Below, in pieces: positions 35,635 to 43,795 of a stretch of 64,000 bases of DNA (position 1 is the first letter of the stretch; every line of letters starts with the position of its first letter). Source of the stretch: VAZQ01 sp963725065 (lineage in GTDB: Bacteria; Pseudomonadota; Alphaproteobacteria; Rhizobiales; Xanthobacteraceae); the NCBI GenBank assembly GCA_963725065.1, contig CAVRXD010000008.1:124001-188000 (forward strand). The letters are read 5' to 3'. Both the position numbers and the translations under genes were made by a program. The notes beneath the pieces are model-generated. The model had not been told where the DNA came from. It ran no database searches and worked only from the letters and a program-made list of their open reading frames with translations.

Positions 35635-35850
35635 ATGCCGGACTTGAAGGCCCAGACCATCACTCTGCATGAGGGCGACAAGACCGCCCTGCAATATCTC
35701 GGCGCGGCGGTCGTGCTGCAATGGTCGAGCCTGCCCGACGATGTGCGCACGGCGTTATTGCGGCAGGCTGATTCGGTCGGCGGGCTGCCGTTGGTGTCGG
35801 ATCTGCATGAGCAGATCCAGGCGCTCATTCGCCGCGTGCGCACGGATTGA
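35635..35850 (+). CDS. small hypothetical protein
   Basis: A 71-residue acidic protein, MPDLKAQTITLHEGDKTALQ..., with a short beta start and two helices (LQWSSLPDDVRTALLRQADS, LHEQIQALIRRV). AGGAGAAG stands before ATG 35635. The SLPDDVRxALLRQA pattern is seen in small rhizobial proteins of unknown role. Confidence 0.65.
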   Translation: MPDLKAQTITLHEGDKTALQYLGAAVVLQWSSLPDDVRTALLRQADSVGGLPLVSDLHEQIQALIRRVRTD

Positions 35851-35932
35851 AGCGTTCGCGTGGGACGCTGCGCTCACCCGGTCCGCGCATCGCACATCGT
35901 TTGCACCCGCGCGGTGCCCGATGCGCAAAACG

Positions 35933-35957
35933 AAAAGGGGCCGGTGATCCCGGCCCC
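35933..35957 (-). terminator. rho-independent terminator of the Gly-rich protein gene
   Basis: Stem GGGGCCGG / CCGGCCCC with a five-base loop (35,937-35,957). On the minus strand a TTTT run follows. It lies 32 bases beyond the end of the minus-strand gene at 35,989. Confidence 0.7.
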
Positions 35958-35988
35958 TCCGCGTTCGTCCGATCGGCGACGCGATCGT

Positions 35989-36454
35989 TCAGCAGACCCA
36001 GACATAGCCGATGGGCGTCAACAGCCAGCACGGGCCGACGCCGTACGGGTACCATTGCCCGCGCCAGAAGCGCCGTCCTCCCGTCCCGTACCAGACGCCG
36101 CCGTGATAGCGCCGGCCGACGACCAGACCGCCGCCGCCACCACCACCGTGGCCGCGGTTGAAACTGCGGTTGACGTCGCCGCCGCCCGCCCGCCGCCACG
36201 CACGCCGGGACCGGGTCCACCGCCGCCGCCGCGGGTCATGCCCGCGCCACCGCCGCCACCACCGCGGAGCACCGCCGCCACCACCCGCCACCACCACCGC
36301 CGCCACCACCAGGAGCGCCACCACCACCGCCACCGGGCGCGGCAGCTGCGCCACCGCCGCCGGCCGGAGGACCACCGCCGCGTTGCGCATAGGCGGGTGC
36401 GAGCATCAAGAGTGTCGCCGCGACCGCGGCGACGAGCGAAACTTTCTTCAGCAT
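35989..36454 (-). pseudogene. Gly-rich exported protein, frame broken twice
   Basis: ATG 36454 gives a signal peptide (MLKKVSLVAAVAATLLMLAP, AYAQ) and a Gly/Pro/Ala-rich region. The likely original sequence then moves into a second frame (RGGGGGGAG, RGGGGGPGPGVRGGG) and a third frame ending DVNRSFNRGHGG... GGVWYGTGGRR... PYGVGPCWLLTPIGYVWVC. Two indels in the repetitive G/C runs around 36,180-36,300 would restore one protein of about 150 residues. They could be errors in a hard-to-sequence region. It is probably surface or periplasmic. Confidence 0.7.
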
Positions 36455-36573
36455 CTGTTTCTCTCCCGGAGAGTAATGAGAATGAGCGGGGTCGTTGGCA
36501 TGGCGCGATTGAGCGCCCGCCCTGGTGAACCTGCCGTGAACGATAATGGTTCCGCGCGGACCGTGGCGCCGCG

Positions 36574-36819
36574 TCAGGCCGCCGCGCCGATGCGGTCGCG
36601 CAATCCGGTGACGCCGACCACCTCGGCGCAGTGTTCGCAACAGAAGAAGGTGCCGTCCTTTTCGAGTCCGTGACCGACGATGCGGATGCCGCAGTTCTCG
36701 CAGGTTGGCGCCAGCGCGTGGATCGCGCATTCGAAGCTGTCGAAGGTGTGGGTGGTGCCGTTCATGCTCACCTGAAACGCCTTGTCGTAATCGTTTCCGC
36801 ACGTCTCGCATCTGGCCAT
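36574..36819 (-). CDS. small Cys-rich zinc-ribbon protein
   Basis: An 81-residue protein. It has MARCETCGNDYDKAF, an invariant-looking HTFDSFECAIHALAP, CENCGIRIVGHGLE and FFCCEHCAE: four Cys knuckles plus His, so it should bind one or two zinc ions. AGGGAGG lies six bases before ATG 36819. A likely EcfG-type promoter is upstream (36,861-36,886). Related small proteins occur in rhizobia and actinobacteria without a known role. Confidence 0.8.
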   Translation of the reverse strand: MARCETCGNDYDKAFQVSMNGTTHTFDSFECAIHALAPTCENCGIRIVGHGLEKDGTFFCCEHCAEVVGVTGLRDRIGAAA

Positions 36820-36860
36820 GGCAACCTCCCTTTGGGCTTTGCGCCGGGACGTGTGGGCAT

Positions 36861-36886
36861 AACCCGATGCCGTCACCCCCGGTTCC
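36861..36886 (-). promoter_or_regulatory. possible EcfG-type promoter
   Basis: On the minus strand GGAAC (36,886-36,882), a 17-base spacer, then GGTT (36,864-36,861); one mismatch in the -10. It is 42 bases before the start of the zinc-ribbon gene. Confidence 0.5.
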
Positions 36887-37234
36887 TGCGGCGACGTGAT
36901 GCGCCGCGGGCCCGGCCGGCGCCGACAACGTGATAGCGGCGGTGCGCGTGGCCGGTCGCCGACGTGACGTCGCGTCGCGGGTCGGATTTCCGTGGTCGCC
37001 GGTCCCCCGCCCGTGCACGGCTTTAAGACCGGGTTAATGATGACTCCGGGCGGGGCCGCCGGTTGCCTTGGAAACGCCATGAACCCGCCCCGGCGTCCTG
37101 AAATTCTCTCGACTTGTCAAATATATACAACCGCTCCCGGTGACCCGCCGGAGCGTGAACCTTTTGCTGCGTCGCGGCGACTAATGACCCAGTAGCCTCC
37201 CGGCAGGGTACCGGGAGTAGGGTGGGTGGACCGA
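36887..37234. other. intergenic region
   Basis: About 350 bases between the zinc-ribbon gene (minus) and a small exported protein (plus). A short hairpin, CTCCCGG...CCGGGAG, lies at about 37,198-37,217 just before the plus-strand gene. Nothing else is recognised. Confidence 0.4.
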
Positions 37235-37528
37235 ATGTCAGTTTCCAGGATCATAGCCGGCGCCGTGGCGCTGGCGCTCGGCGCCGCGGTGGTGACGGCG
37301 CTTGCCGGCGCCACGCCCGAGGAGAATGCCGACCGGCCGGCGGCCGTTGCCAAGACCGATCAGCCGGCGACGAAGGTCGCCCCGCTCGCGGCCAAGATCG
37401 ATCAGCCGGCTGCCAATGCCGCCCGCCCGCTCACCTTTGCCTGTCCGAAGGAGCCGTGGCCGTACGGCTGCCAGTGGCGGGAGCCTCCCACCCGCCGCGT
37501 GACCCGCGGTTCGCGCCCCGCCGGCTGA
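37235..37528 (+). CDS. small exported protein of unknown function
   Basis: A 97-residue protein, MSVSRIIAGAVALALGAAVV..., with signal peptide or N-terminal anchor, an Ala/Pro-rich middle with a repeated KxDQPA motif, and a C-terminal CPKEPWPYGCQWRE with two Cys. The CPxxPWPYGCxWR ending recurs in small rhizobial exported proteins. It is probably periplasmic. Confidence 0.75.
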   Translation: MSVSRIIAGAVALALGAAVVTALAGATPEENADRPAAVAKTDQPATKVAPLAAKIDQPAANAARPLTFACPKEPWPYGCQWREPPTRRVTRGSRPAG

Positions 37529-37603
37529 ACTCGGCTTTCGATTCTCCGAAGCTCTGCAATCGATCCGCTCGCGCCGTGTGGACCGACACGGCCGGTGGCG
37601 TCA

Positions 37604-38122
37604 TCAACCGTCCAGCGGCCGCAGCGACCGGCTGATGCGCGTGACCACCGGATCCCAGGCGCGCTTCTCGTCCTGCGGATAGACCAGGTCGAAGCAATGA
37701 ATGGCGCCGCCGGCTTCGGCGGAGAAATTGCAGCGGCTGTAGAAGATCAGGCCCCGGCGCTCCGAGGAGATCGCAAAGAAGCTGCGCGTCACCCGCTCGT
37801 AGTCGAGCACGCTCCGGCCCGTGCGCAGGTTGTTCCGGAGGTAGCTCGCCGGCGTGTCGCCGGCCTCGTTCTCGCGCGTGTAGATGGTCAGCACCGAGCG
37901 CCCGTCGGCGCTGTTGAAGCGCTGGCCCAGTCCCTTCTCCGCTTTTCCGTCCGGGACCGAGAAGATGCTCGCGGGATAGTCCACCGTGGTCCCGAACTCC
38001 GGGACCACGAATGTCTGCCAGTCGAGCGCCGGCTGGCGGCTGCGGATCTGGGCCTCGGCTCCGGAAACGGCGGACAACGCGGCGAGCGTGCCCGCCAGCA
38101 GATATCTTGCAACTGCGTACAT
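37604..38122 (-). CDS. exported protein of unknown function
   Basis: A 172-residue protein with signal peptide (YLLAGTLAALSAVSGAEA). The mature part includes WQTFVVPEFGTTVDYPASIF, RNNLRTGRSVLDYERVTRSF and a C-terminal FYSRCNF... IHCFDLVYP with two Cys. The shape (N-terminal VPEFGTxVDYPA, late RxxFF.S..R.GxIFYSRCN) recurs in Bradyrhizobiaceae exported proteins; no function is known. Confidence 0.8.
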   Translation of the reverse strand: MYAVARYLLAGTLAALSAVSGAEAQIRSRQPALDWQTFVVPEFGTTVDYPASIFSVPDGKAEKGLGQRFNSADGRSVLTIYTRENEAGDTPASYLRNNLRTGRSVLDYERVTRSFFAISSERRGLIFYSRCNFSAEAGGAIHCFDLVYPQDEKRAWDPVVTRISRSLRPLDG

Positions 38123-38281
38123 GGTTCGGCCTCCGTACGGCTGCGCCGGTCGCGCGCGACGGCTCCGACGTCAACGCCTCGGCTCAACATACGTTTCCTG
38201 CGGCGGCGCGGATGCAGCGCCTGACCGATCGAGCGTGCCCGCATTCTTCGCCGATGGACTTGCAGGCGGGCGGCGTCACGC

Positions 38282-38960
38282 TCAGCCTCCGGCGCAGTAG
38301 GTGCAGCCCGCCTCCTGCGCGCGGTTCACGCCCCATACCCCCGAAGGAAGGATCGTGATTCCGGGGATCACGTTTGCGGTCCACTCGTTCGCCGCGTCCT
38401 CCGCGCTCACGCCGGCGTTGCCGGCGAGCATCTTGCTCTGGAACATCAGCGCGACGTGGCAGGCGCCGAACACGGCGCCGCTTGCGAGCAGCAGGTCGAT
38501 CGCCATGCCGTCCGCTGGCAGCACGCCCGCCTTCGGGTGCAGGAACGGATTCTTGAGTGCGGGCGCTTTGGTCTCCGGATCGTCGATCTTGAACGATTCC
38601 CCGATTTTGTATTTGCGCCACATCTCGTCCCCGAGCGCGAGCGGGAACGCGTCGTGGCGCAGGACGACGACGGCTGTCGCCGCGACGAGGTTCGCGGTCG
38701 GCGGTTCGCTTGTCGCCAGGAACGTATGGGCGAATGCCAGCGGGGCGCCCTTGTTGATCTCGTACGCGTCCACCAGTTGACGATGGCGTCCCTTCAGCGG
38801 CCCCGGCCAGTCCGGTCCGCTCGGTCGTGCCGCTGCGCCCTGCGCGCGCGACGGATCGGGCGCAACCCCCGCGAGCCCCAGCGCCATCGCACCGGCGATG
38901 CGCCGGAAGAAACCACGCCGCGGCGTCGTGCCGGTTGCATTCCGCGTGAGATCGTCCATC
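38282..38960 (-). CDS. Tat-exported protein of unknown function (DsrE-like outline)
   Basis: A 225-residue protein with a twin-arginine signal (PRRGFFRRIAGAMALGLAG). Later segments FLATSEPPTANLVAATAVVVL, ADGMAIDLLLASGAVFGACH and WGVNRAQEAGCTYCAGG have a DsrE/DsrF-type alternating beta-alpha feel, but that is a guess. ATG 38960 is chosen because GGAG is well spaced; ATG 38972 is an alternative. It is divergent from the Tat-exported carbonic anhydrase, so both may be folded before export. Confidence 0.75.
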
Positions 38961-39251
38961 GGTTTCTCCATCTCCCTGTGCGCACGTCTCTGCGCGCACC
39001 CGGGTCGTCGTGGCCGGACGCGCATCGTCAGGCGGCCATCATAACGCGGCCGTCATGACCGGTCGTCTTCACACCGGTCGTCGTCACACGGACTGTCACG
39101 ACGCCTCCGGCGGCGTTGGCGCGATGACGGCGCGCGTCGTCGTCGCAGCGCGCGTCACGGCTTTCGCATTGACGTGAGGGATTGCAATTGGCTATTGCGG
39201 TTCCGGTCGGCGGGCGAGCGAGCGGGTTCTTACCCAGGAGACTCAGCGTTC

Positions 39252-39968
39252 ATGTGCAAGCAATGCGATCTGACGCGCTTTTCACGCCGTGGCCTCCTGA
39301 CCGCCGGGCTCGTGACCGCGGCCGCCGCCGCGCTTCCGCCGCTGCCGGCCTGGGCCCAGTCGGCCGCGCCGGCGCCGAACGCCATCAGCCCCGATGAGGC
39401 GCTTGCGCGCCTGCAGCAGGGCAACGCCCGCTATGCCGCCAATGCGCCGACCAACAGGGACTACGCGGCCGGACGCGTCGCCCGCGCGCAGGCGCAGTAT
39501 CCGTTCGCCAGCATCGTGAGCTGCGCGGATTCCCGCCTTGCTCCCGAGCTCGCCTTCGACCAGGGCCCGGGCGAGCTGTTCGTGGTGCGCGTGGCCGGAA
39601 ACTTCATCAACGAGGATGGCCTCGCCAGCCTCGAATACGGCGCCGCCGTGCTCGGCGTTCCGTTCATCATGGTGCTCGGCCACAGCAAGTGTGGCGCCGT
39701 CGACGCGACCATCAAGGTGGTCAAGGATGGCACCACGCTTCCCGGTCATCTGCCGAGCCTGACCAACGCGATCCGGCCCGCCGTCATTGCGGCGCAGGCC
39801 AAGCAGCCCGCCGATCTGCTCGCCGAGGCCACGGCGGAGAACGTGCGTCTCAACGTCAAGTCGCTCCTGGTCGCGAAGCCGATCCTGTCCGAGCTGGTCA
39901 CGGCCGGAAAGCTCAAGGTGGCCGGCGCGGTCTACGACATCGCCACCGGCAAGGTGATGCCGGTCTAG
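39252..39968 (+). CDS. beta-carbonic anhydrase with Tat signal
   Basis: A 238-residue protein. The N-terminus MCKQCDLTRFSRRGLLTAGL has a twin-arginine motif and hydrophobic region ending PAWAQS. The beta-class carbonic anhydrase core has zinc ligands C91 and D93 (SCADSR), H144 and C147 (GHSKCGAV), and R95 pairing with D93. It interconverts CO2 and bicarbonate in the periplasm. A CxxC pair before the signal (C2, C5) is unusual but of unclear meaning. Confidence 0.93.
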   Translation: MCKQCDLTRFSRRGLLTAGLVTAAAAALPPLPAWAQSAAPAPNAISPDEALARLQQGNARYAANAPTNRDYAAGRVARAQAQYPFASIVSCADSRLAPELAFDQGPGELFVVRVAGNFINEDGLASLEYGAAVLGVPFIMVLGHSKCGAVDATIKVVKDGTTLPGHLPSLTNAIRPAVIAAQAKQPADLLAEATAENVRLNVKSLLVAKPILSELVTAGKLKVAGAVYDIATGKVMPV

Positions 39969-39982
39969 TGTGGCGCATTTGA

Positions 39983-40022
39983 CGTTCCTATCAGTCTTTG
40001 CCGCGAATCCTTCATAGGAACG
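39983..40022. repeat. inverted repeat CGTTCCTAT...ATAGGAACG
   Basis: Nine-base perfect arms at 39,983-39,991 and 40,014-40,022 with a 22-base loop, between the carbonic anhydrase gene and the deacetylase gene. It could be a weak terminator or a protein-binding site. Confidence 0.5.
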
Positions 40023-40142
40023 TGACCGCCGGGGCAGGGGATTCCACCGGCTTTTCCGTGGAAATTGCCTCGCCCCGGTTCTCGCAGTACGCTCTTTTGG
40101 ATTCGTGCGGGGCGCGTCCGAATTTCGCTGGAGCCTAAGGCC

Positions 40143-41393
40143 ATGCGCGCGATCCTCGCTGCCTCCTTGCTGTTGGTGTCCTTCGTCCATGGCGGAGCGG
40201 TCGCGGCGGAGTGCCCTCCCGGCGCGCTGGGGGTCGCTCGCACCGTCGTGGTCGACCCGCGCGAGCATGCGCGCATCGGCGCGATGCAATATGGCGAGAC
40301 GCTCCCGCTCAACGACAAGGAAGTCGTTCTGACCTTCGACGACGGGCCGGTGCCGCGTCATACCGGCAGCGTTCTCGAGACGCTGGCATCCGAATGCACC
40401 AAGGCGACCTTCTTCATGGTCGGACAGATGGCCAACGCCTATCCCGCCATGGTGCGTCGCGTCCACGACGAAGGGCACACGATCGCGAATCACAGCCAGA
40501 CTCATCCGTTCACTTTCAGCAGGATGTCGGTCCCGCAGGCGGCGGCGCAGATCGAAGGCGGGTTTGCCTCGATCCGTGCAGCGCTCGGCGATCCCGATGC
40601 GGTCGCTCCGTTCTTCCGCATTCCCGGACTGTTGCGGCAGGACTCGGTCGAGCAGTATCTCGCCGCGCACGGCGTCATGACCTGGAGCGTCGACGTCGTG
40701 GCCGACGACTGGACCCATATCAACGCCGCCGAGATCGCGCGCCGCGCCGTCAGCCGGCTGGAGGCGCGCGGCAAGGGCGTTCTGCTGCTGCATGATATCC
40801 ACGAAAAGACCGCGGTCGCGTTGCCGGTGATCCTGCAGGAGCTCAAGGCGCGCGGCTTCAAGATCGTCCACGTGGTGCCGGCGGCGCCGGACCGGCCGAA
40901 GACCGCGACCACGCCCGAGCAATGGGCGGCGCACGCGGCGCCCGCGCACGGACTTTGGCCGCGCGTGGTCGTCACCGATATGGCGGCGTCCGCGCCGGCA
41001 TTGACGGTGCCGAGCCCGGCGAGCTTCGGCGTCGCCGATCCTCCCGGCCCGGTGGTCGCGTTATCCTTGGCGCCAGGCTTCGACCACATGCCGCTGCAGC
41101 CGGGTGAGGTGCCGACGCCACCGGTCGCGCCGTGGCCGCGCCCGAACTATTCGGCGCTGGCTCCGGCGGCGGGCTCGTTCGCGGTTCCCGCGGCGCAGAA
41201 CTTTCAGTATTCGCGTGTGTTCGCTGGTCCGCGCCGGGACCCGACCGGTGTCGCGGCGCGGAAACGGATGGCGTCGTCGCCGGCGCAGGGTGTCAGGGCG
41301 AAGGCTTCCAATCGGTCGGCCCCGCGCGTCACCTCCCCGCTCGGGGGATCTCGCGCCGCGTCGCCGCCGCGGCTGTTCGGTCACCAGTTGTAG
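40143..41393 (+). CDS. polysaccharide deacetylase family protein (NodB domain), exported
   Basis: A 416-residue protein. The signal peptide is residues 1-22 (LVSFVHGGAVAAE). A NodB deacetylase domain spans about 60-255 with the catalytic/metal motif TFDDGP (D66, D67), HSQTH (H117, H121), the FFRIPG motif and LLLHDIH. The last 150 residues are Pro/Ala-rich and basic, likely disordered or wall-interacting. It is predicted to remove acetyl groups from an envelope polysaccharide or peptidoglycan. ATG 40143 gives the signal peptide; the upstream frame does not. Confidence 0.92.
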   Translation: MRAILAASLLLVSFVHGGAVAAECPPGALGVARTVVVDPREHARIGAMQYGETLPLNDKEVVLTFDDGPVPRHTGSVLETLASECTKATFFMVGQMANAYPAMVRRVHDEGHTIANHSQTHPFTFSRMSVPQAAAQIEGGFASIRAALGDPDAVAPFFRIPGLLRQDSVEQYLAAHGVMTWSVDVVADDWTHINAAEIARRAVSRLEARGKGVLLLHDIHEKTAVALPVILQELKARGFKIVHVVPAAPDRPKTATTPEQWAAHAAPAHGLWPRVVVTDMAASAPALTVPSPASFGVADPPGPVVALSLAPGFDHMPLQPGEVPTPPVAPWPRPNYSALAPAAGSFAVPAAQNFQYSRVFAGPRRDPTGVAARKRMASSPAQGVRAKASNRSAPRVTSPLGGSRAASPPRLFGHQL

Positions 41394-41455
41394 GCCGCGC
41401 GCGCACGCCGCGATCGCTTGCGGCCGTCATGGCGATGGGGCCAGGCAGAATCGGA

Positions 41456-41496
41456 AAAAGGGGGGGCCGCTGACGGCACATATCCAGTCAGCGGCC
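41456..41496 (-). terminator. rho-independent terminator
   Basis: Arms GGCCGCTGAC (41,465-41,474) and GTCAGCGGCC (41,487-41,496), followed on the minus strand by C/T-rich sequence with TTTTT (41,460-41,456). It ends minus-strand transcription from the kinase gene at 41,658. The left arm is part of a dispersed repeat also found at 42,757. Confidence 0.7.
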
Positions 41497-41650
41497 CAAG
41501 TCCAAGGGAGGAACGCTGCGGAGCTTGCCTCAGAGCGCTCCTGCGCGCTCGCGCGATCTTGCGGTGATCTTTTCGATCTTGCGCAGATACGTCACGAGAT
41601 CAGGCGGTTGCGCCGGGCCCGCGCGAAAATGGCGAGGTCACGGCCCGAGC
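41467..41650. repeat. dispersed repeat blocks A and B, first copy
   Basis: Block A (about 41,467-41,555) has CCGCTGACGGCA, CCAAGTCCAAGGGA, GAACGC and AGCGCTCCTGCGCG. Block B (about 41,600-41,650) has TCAGGCGGTTGCGCC and CAGGTCACGGCCCGAGC-like sequence. Both recur, in swapped order, at 42,310-42,382 (B) and 42,757-42,845 (A). They look like decayed duplicates flanking the kinase gene. Confidence 0.6.
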
Positions 41651-41657
41651 GGGCGGA

Positions 41658-42137
41658 TCAGGGCGTATGGCGCACGATATGGAAGCCTTCGCCGGGTCCC
41701 GGAGGAACGAAATAGCTCGTGAATAGATCGTAATTCTCTTCGCTGACTTGGTATGGATGCTCGCCGTCCGCGTTTCGTCGCCGGAGCCTCTCCTTGCAGA
41801 TCATGTCTGGAACATCCAGGACATGGAGCTCGTGCGCGACGTCGGCTTCGGTTATCAAGGATCGCATCCAGCTGCGCCAGTTCACCGTGTTTGCGGGGAA
41901 ATCGAGAACGACCGAGAGATCATGCCGCAGAATGTCGACAACGTGCGGACCCATCGCAGCCCGGAGTCGCGCAGATAGGCGCGCGAAATCCTCGATCGTC
42001 CTGTTCTCGGTCGGAAACAGGAGCGGCATCCAATGATCCATCGTGATCAGCAGGGTCGCGGGGCGTTCCGCCAGCCGACGTGCGAGCGTCGACTTTCCGG
42101 CCGCGATCTTTCCGCACAGAAGGTATAACGTTGTCAT
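41658..42137 (-). CDS. P-loop kinase/phosphotransferase (AAA_33 type)
   Basis: A 159-residue protein starting MTTLYLLCGKIAAGKSTLAR. The Walker A motif is GKIAAGKST; DHWMPLLFP and VVLDFPANTV follow as strand/motif segments, and LRRRNADG near the end is a likely lid arginine region. Members are small-molecule kinases or zeta-toxin-like phosphotransferases. There is no antitoxin gene beside it. ATG 42137 is used. The substrate is unknown. Confidence 0.85.
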   Translation of the reverse strand: MTTLYLLCGKIAAGKSTLARRLAERPATLLITMDHWMPLLFPTENRTIEDFARLSARLRAAMGPHVVDILRHDLSVVLDFPANTVNWRSWMRSLITEADVAHELHVLDVPDMICKERLRRRNADGEHPYQVSEENYDLFTSYFVPPGPGEGFHIVRHTP

Positions 42138-42583
42138 GCGAAGTGGTTCCACTTGCCATGGCGGTCCGCTTCGTGGGCAACCAGAAAAAATTTGCTCGTT
42201 CTGAGCTTTACTGTTTTTGACCCAAAAGAGAAGTCCGCGCGCGATTCTCAACTGCTCAAGACCGATCGAGCGGTGCATCGCGGCGGTCAGGCAAGGCCGA
42301 ATAACCAGCGTCAGGCGGTTGCGCCATGTCCCCGTGTCCGTCGTCAGCCTTGACGGCGAAATGGCCAGGTCACGGCCCGAGCCGCGAAGGCAAAAACGAA
42401 AAACGTCCGGCGAAGCCGGGCCCGTCCTAGCCTGTCACCCAGAAGGGTAGCGCCCCACCTGCCACCGGTGCCGCTGAGAGACGGCGCAATAATCCGGGCA
42501 TTGTGTGCCTTACATCACATAGGCCCCTACGAGAGAGCGTACAGAAAGCGTGTGTTTGCGGCCTTTGACAGGGAGTACCTCCG
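42138..42583. other. intergenic region with repeat block B
   Basis: About 450 bases. It holds the second copy of repeat block B (42,310-42,382) and a short GC hairpin near 42,400-42,425. No gene is seen. Confidence 0.4.
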
Positions 42584-42763
42584 ATGACGTTGGCCGAGCT
42601 CTATGCGCAGAATGCGAGGCAATGCACGAATGCTGCTGAACGCGCCGACAATCCGGTTCACCGGGTGATGTTGCTCAGGGTCGCCTGTGACTGGTGGCAG
42701 GAAGCGGCAGAATCTACGCATTCGACTGCCGCCGAGCAACGACAAGACATGCTGGACCGCTGA
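42584..42763 (+). CDS. short helical protein, family A (member 5)
   Basis: A 59-residue protein, MTLAELYAQNARQCTNAAER..., then ADNPVHRVMLLRVACDWWQE. The YxxNAxxCxxxAxxADNP...LLxxAxxWWxxA pattern matches the other four members in this window. GGGAG precedes ATG 42584. Its stop (TGA 42,761-42,763) lies inside repeat block A. Confidence 0.78.
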   Translation: MTLAELYAQNARQCTNAAERADNPVHRVMLLRVACDWWQEAAESTHSTAAEQRQDMLDR

Positions 42764-42845
42764 CGGCATCGGCCTGCCGGCGATCCAAGTCCAAGGGAAG
42801 AACGCCTTCGGGATGGCTCAAAGCGCTCCTGCGCGTCCGAGCGTG
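42757..42845. repeat. dispersed repeat block A, second copy
   Basis: It shares CCGCTGACGGCA, CCAAGTCCAAGGGA-GAACGC and AGCGCTCCTGCGCG with 41,467-41,555 but lacks the right arm of the hairpin there. It starts in the last codons of the family A member 5 gene. Confidence 0.55.
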
Positions 42846-42982
42846 ACAATCGTTCATCAGGCATGGCGATTGGACTCGCTGGGGAATCAGTAACTCGCGA
42901 TGAGCTAAATCCAACGATGGTCGCCGTATTTGTGAACGGCACAGTGCTATGATGCCGCGCTCGATATCGGAGCCATGGACGC

Positions 42983-43105
42983 ATGATAAGGGATTGGCTG
43001 CGCAGCTCCATGGGCGTCTTCGGCTGCTTCGGAATCTGTGTTGGGCTTTTTTGCTTGGCCGTTTGGATCATGTGGCAAATCATGGAGTCAATGGGTCCCG
43101 GTTAA
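42983..43105 (+). CDS. 40-residue single-pass membrane protein
   Basis: MIRDWLRSSMGVFGCFGICV..., with one membrane helix rich in Cys/Gly/Phe and the ending WQIMESMGPG. It has a plausible CGGAG upstream. It is 43 bases before another small gene on the same strand. No family is recognised. Confidence 0.55.
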   Translation: MIRDWLRSSMGVFGCFGICVGLFCLAVWIMWQIMESMGPG

Positions 43106-43148
43106 GCCTGGAGTTGGAGGAATCGCAATTGGGCCAGGGAGGGCCGGC

Positions 43149-43367
43149 ATGGTCGCGGAATTCAGAGGAGCTCCACCGCATGACCTCGGCACCGCGGTTT
43201 TGGCGATGGCCAGGGGTGTAGAGGAAGACATAGAAATTACGCTGCACCTGCTCGACGATTGGCATCGTCCGACAGATCAAATCGTTCGCGTGCGGATGGC
43301 GCCTGCTACGGCGCGCACGCTTGCGGATCGGCTATGGGCCGTCGCAGGAACGGCGGAAATCAAATAG
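43149..43367 (+). CDS. small hypothetical protein
   Basis: A 72-residue protein, MVAEFRGAPPHDLGTAVLAM..., with VEEDIEITLHLLDDWHRPTD (acidic beta hairpin) and ATARTLADRLWAVAGTA (helix). AGGGAGG stands six bases before ATG 43149. It is perhaps cotranscribed with the preceding membrane peptide. The function is unknown. Confidence 0.6.
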   Translation: MVAEFRGAPPHDLGTAVLAMARGVEEDIEITLHLLDDWHRPTDQIVRVRMAPATARTLADRLWAVAGTAEIK

Positions 43368-43465
43368 CTTGGCTCGCTTCAACGACGTTGCAAATTTGCC
43401 AGAACCTCGGGTGCGTTTGTGCACCTCGTCCTCCTCCATAAAGGGCATGCTGGCCGCGGTCCGCG

Positions 43466-43795
43466 CTATCGTTTTGCGCAGACGATCGTCACGCGCAGGG
43501 TTGTCGAATTCGGGTTGGCGCCACAGCGTGCACCGTTCGTAAGAGGAACCAGCGGATAGTTGGTGAAGGTGCCGGTGCAATAGGCGCTGATCATGATTTC
43601 GTCGGTCTGGCACGATGCCGTCGATGATTGGGGAGCGACGACCCTCAGCGTCGTACCGGCAACGCCCGGATCACCCTTTGGTCCTGGAGGCCCGGGATCG
43701 CCCTTCTCGCCTTTGGACTCTTTAGGTGGAGGGTCGGAGCAGCCCGCAAGGGCGAGCGCGCCGATCAACGTGACAGGGATCCACAATTCACGCAT
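43466..43795 (-). CDS. lipoprotein with short collagen-like repeat
   Basis: A 109-residue protein. The signal ends in the lipobox ALAGC. Directly after the lipidated Cys is a run of Gly-X-Y triplets, GEKGDPGPPGPKGDPGVAG, a bona fide collagen-like motif with GDP and GPP triplets. A C-terminal beta domain with four Cys follows (ASCQTD, AYCTG, GARCGAN, TIVCAKR). It is predicted to be anchored at the outer membrane and may trimerise through the collagen-like stretch. Confidence 0.85.
   Translation of the reverse strand: MRELWIPVTLIGALALAGCSDPPPKESKGEKGDPGPPGPKGDPGVAGTTLRVVAPQSSTASCQTDEIMISAYCTGTFTNYPLVPLTNGARCGANPNSTTLRVTIVCAKR

Noticed and set aside
36018..36390. Gly-rich open frames on both strands near 36.2 kb
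   Set aside because: They are partial frames of one broken Gly-rich exported protein; not separate genes.
42127..42150. GGAAC-N15-CGTT on the minus strand at the kinase gene
   Set aside because: The -10 would lie inside the coding sequence after the start codon, so it cannot serve this gene; probably chance.
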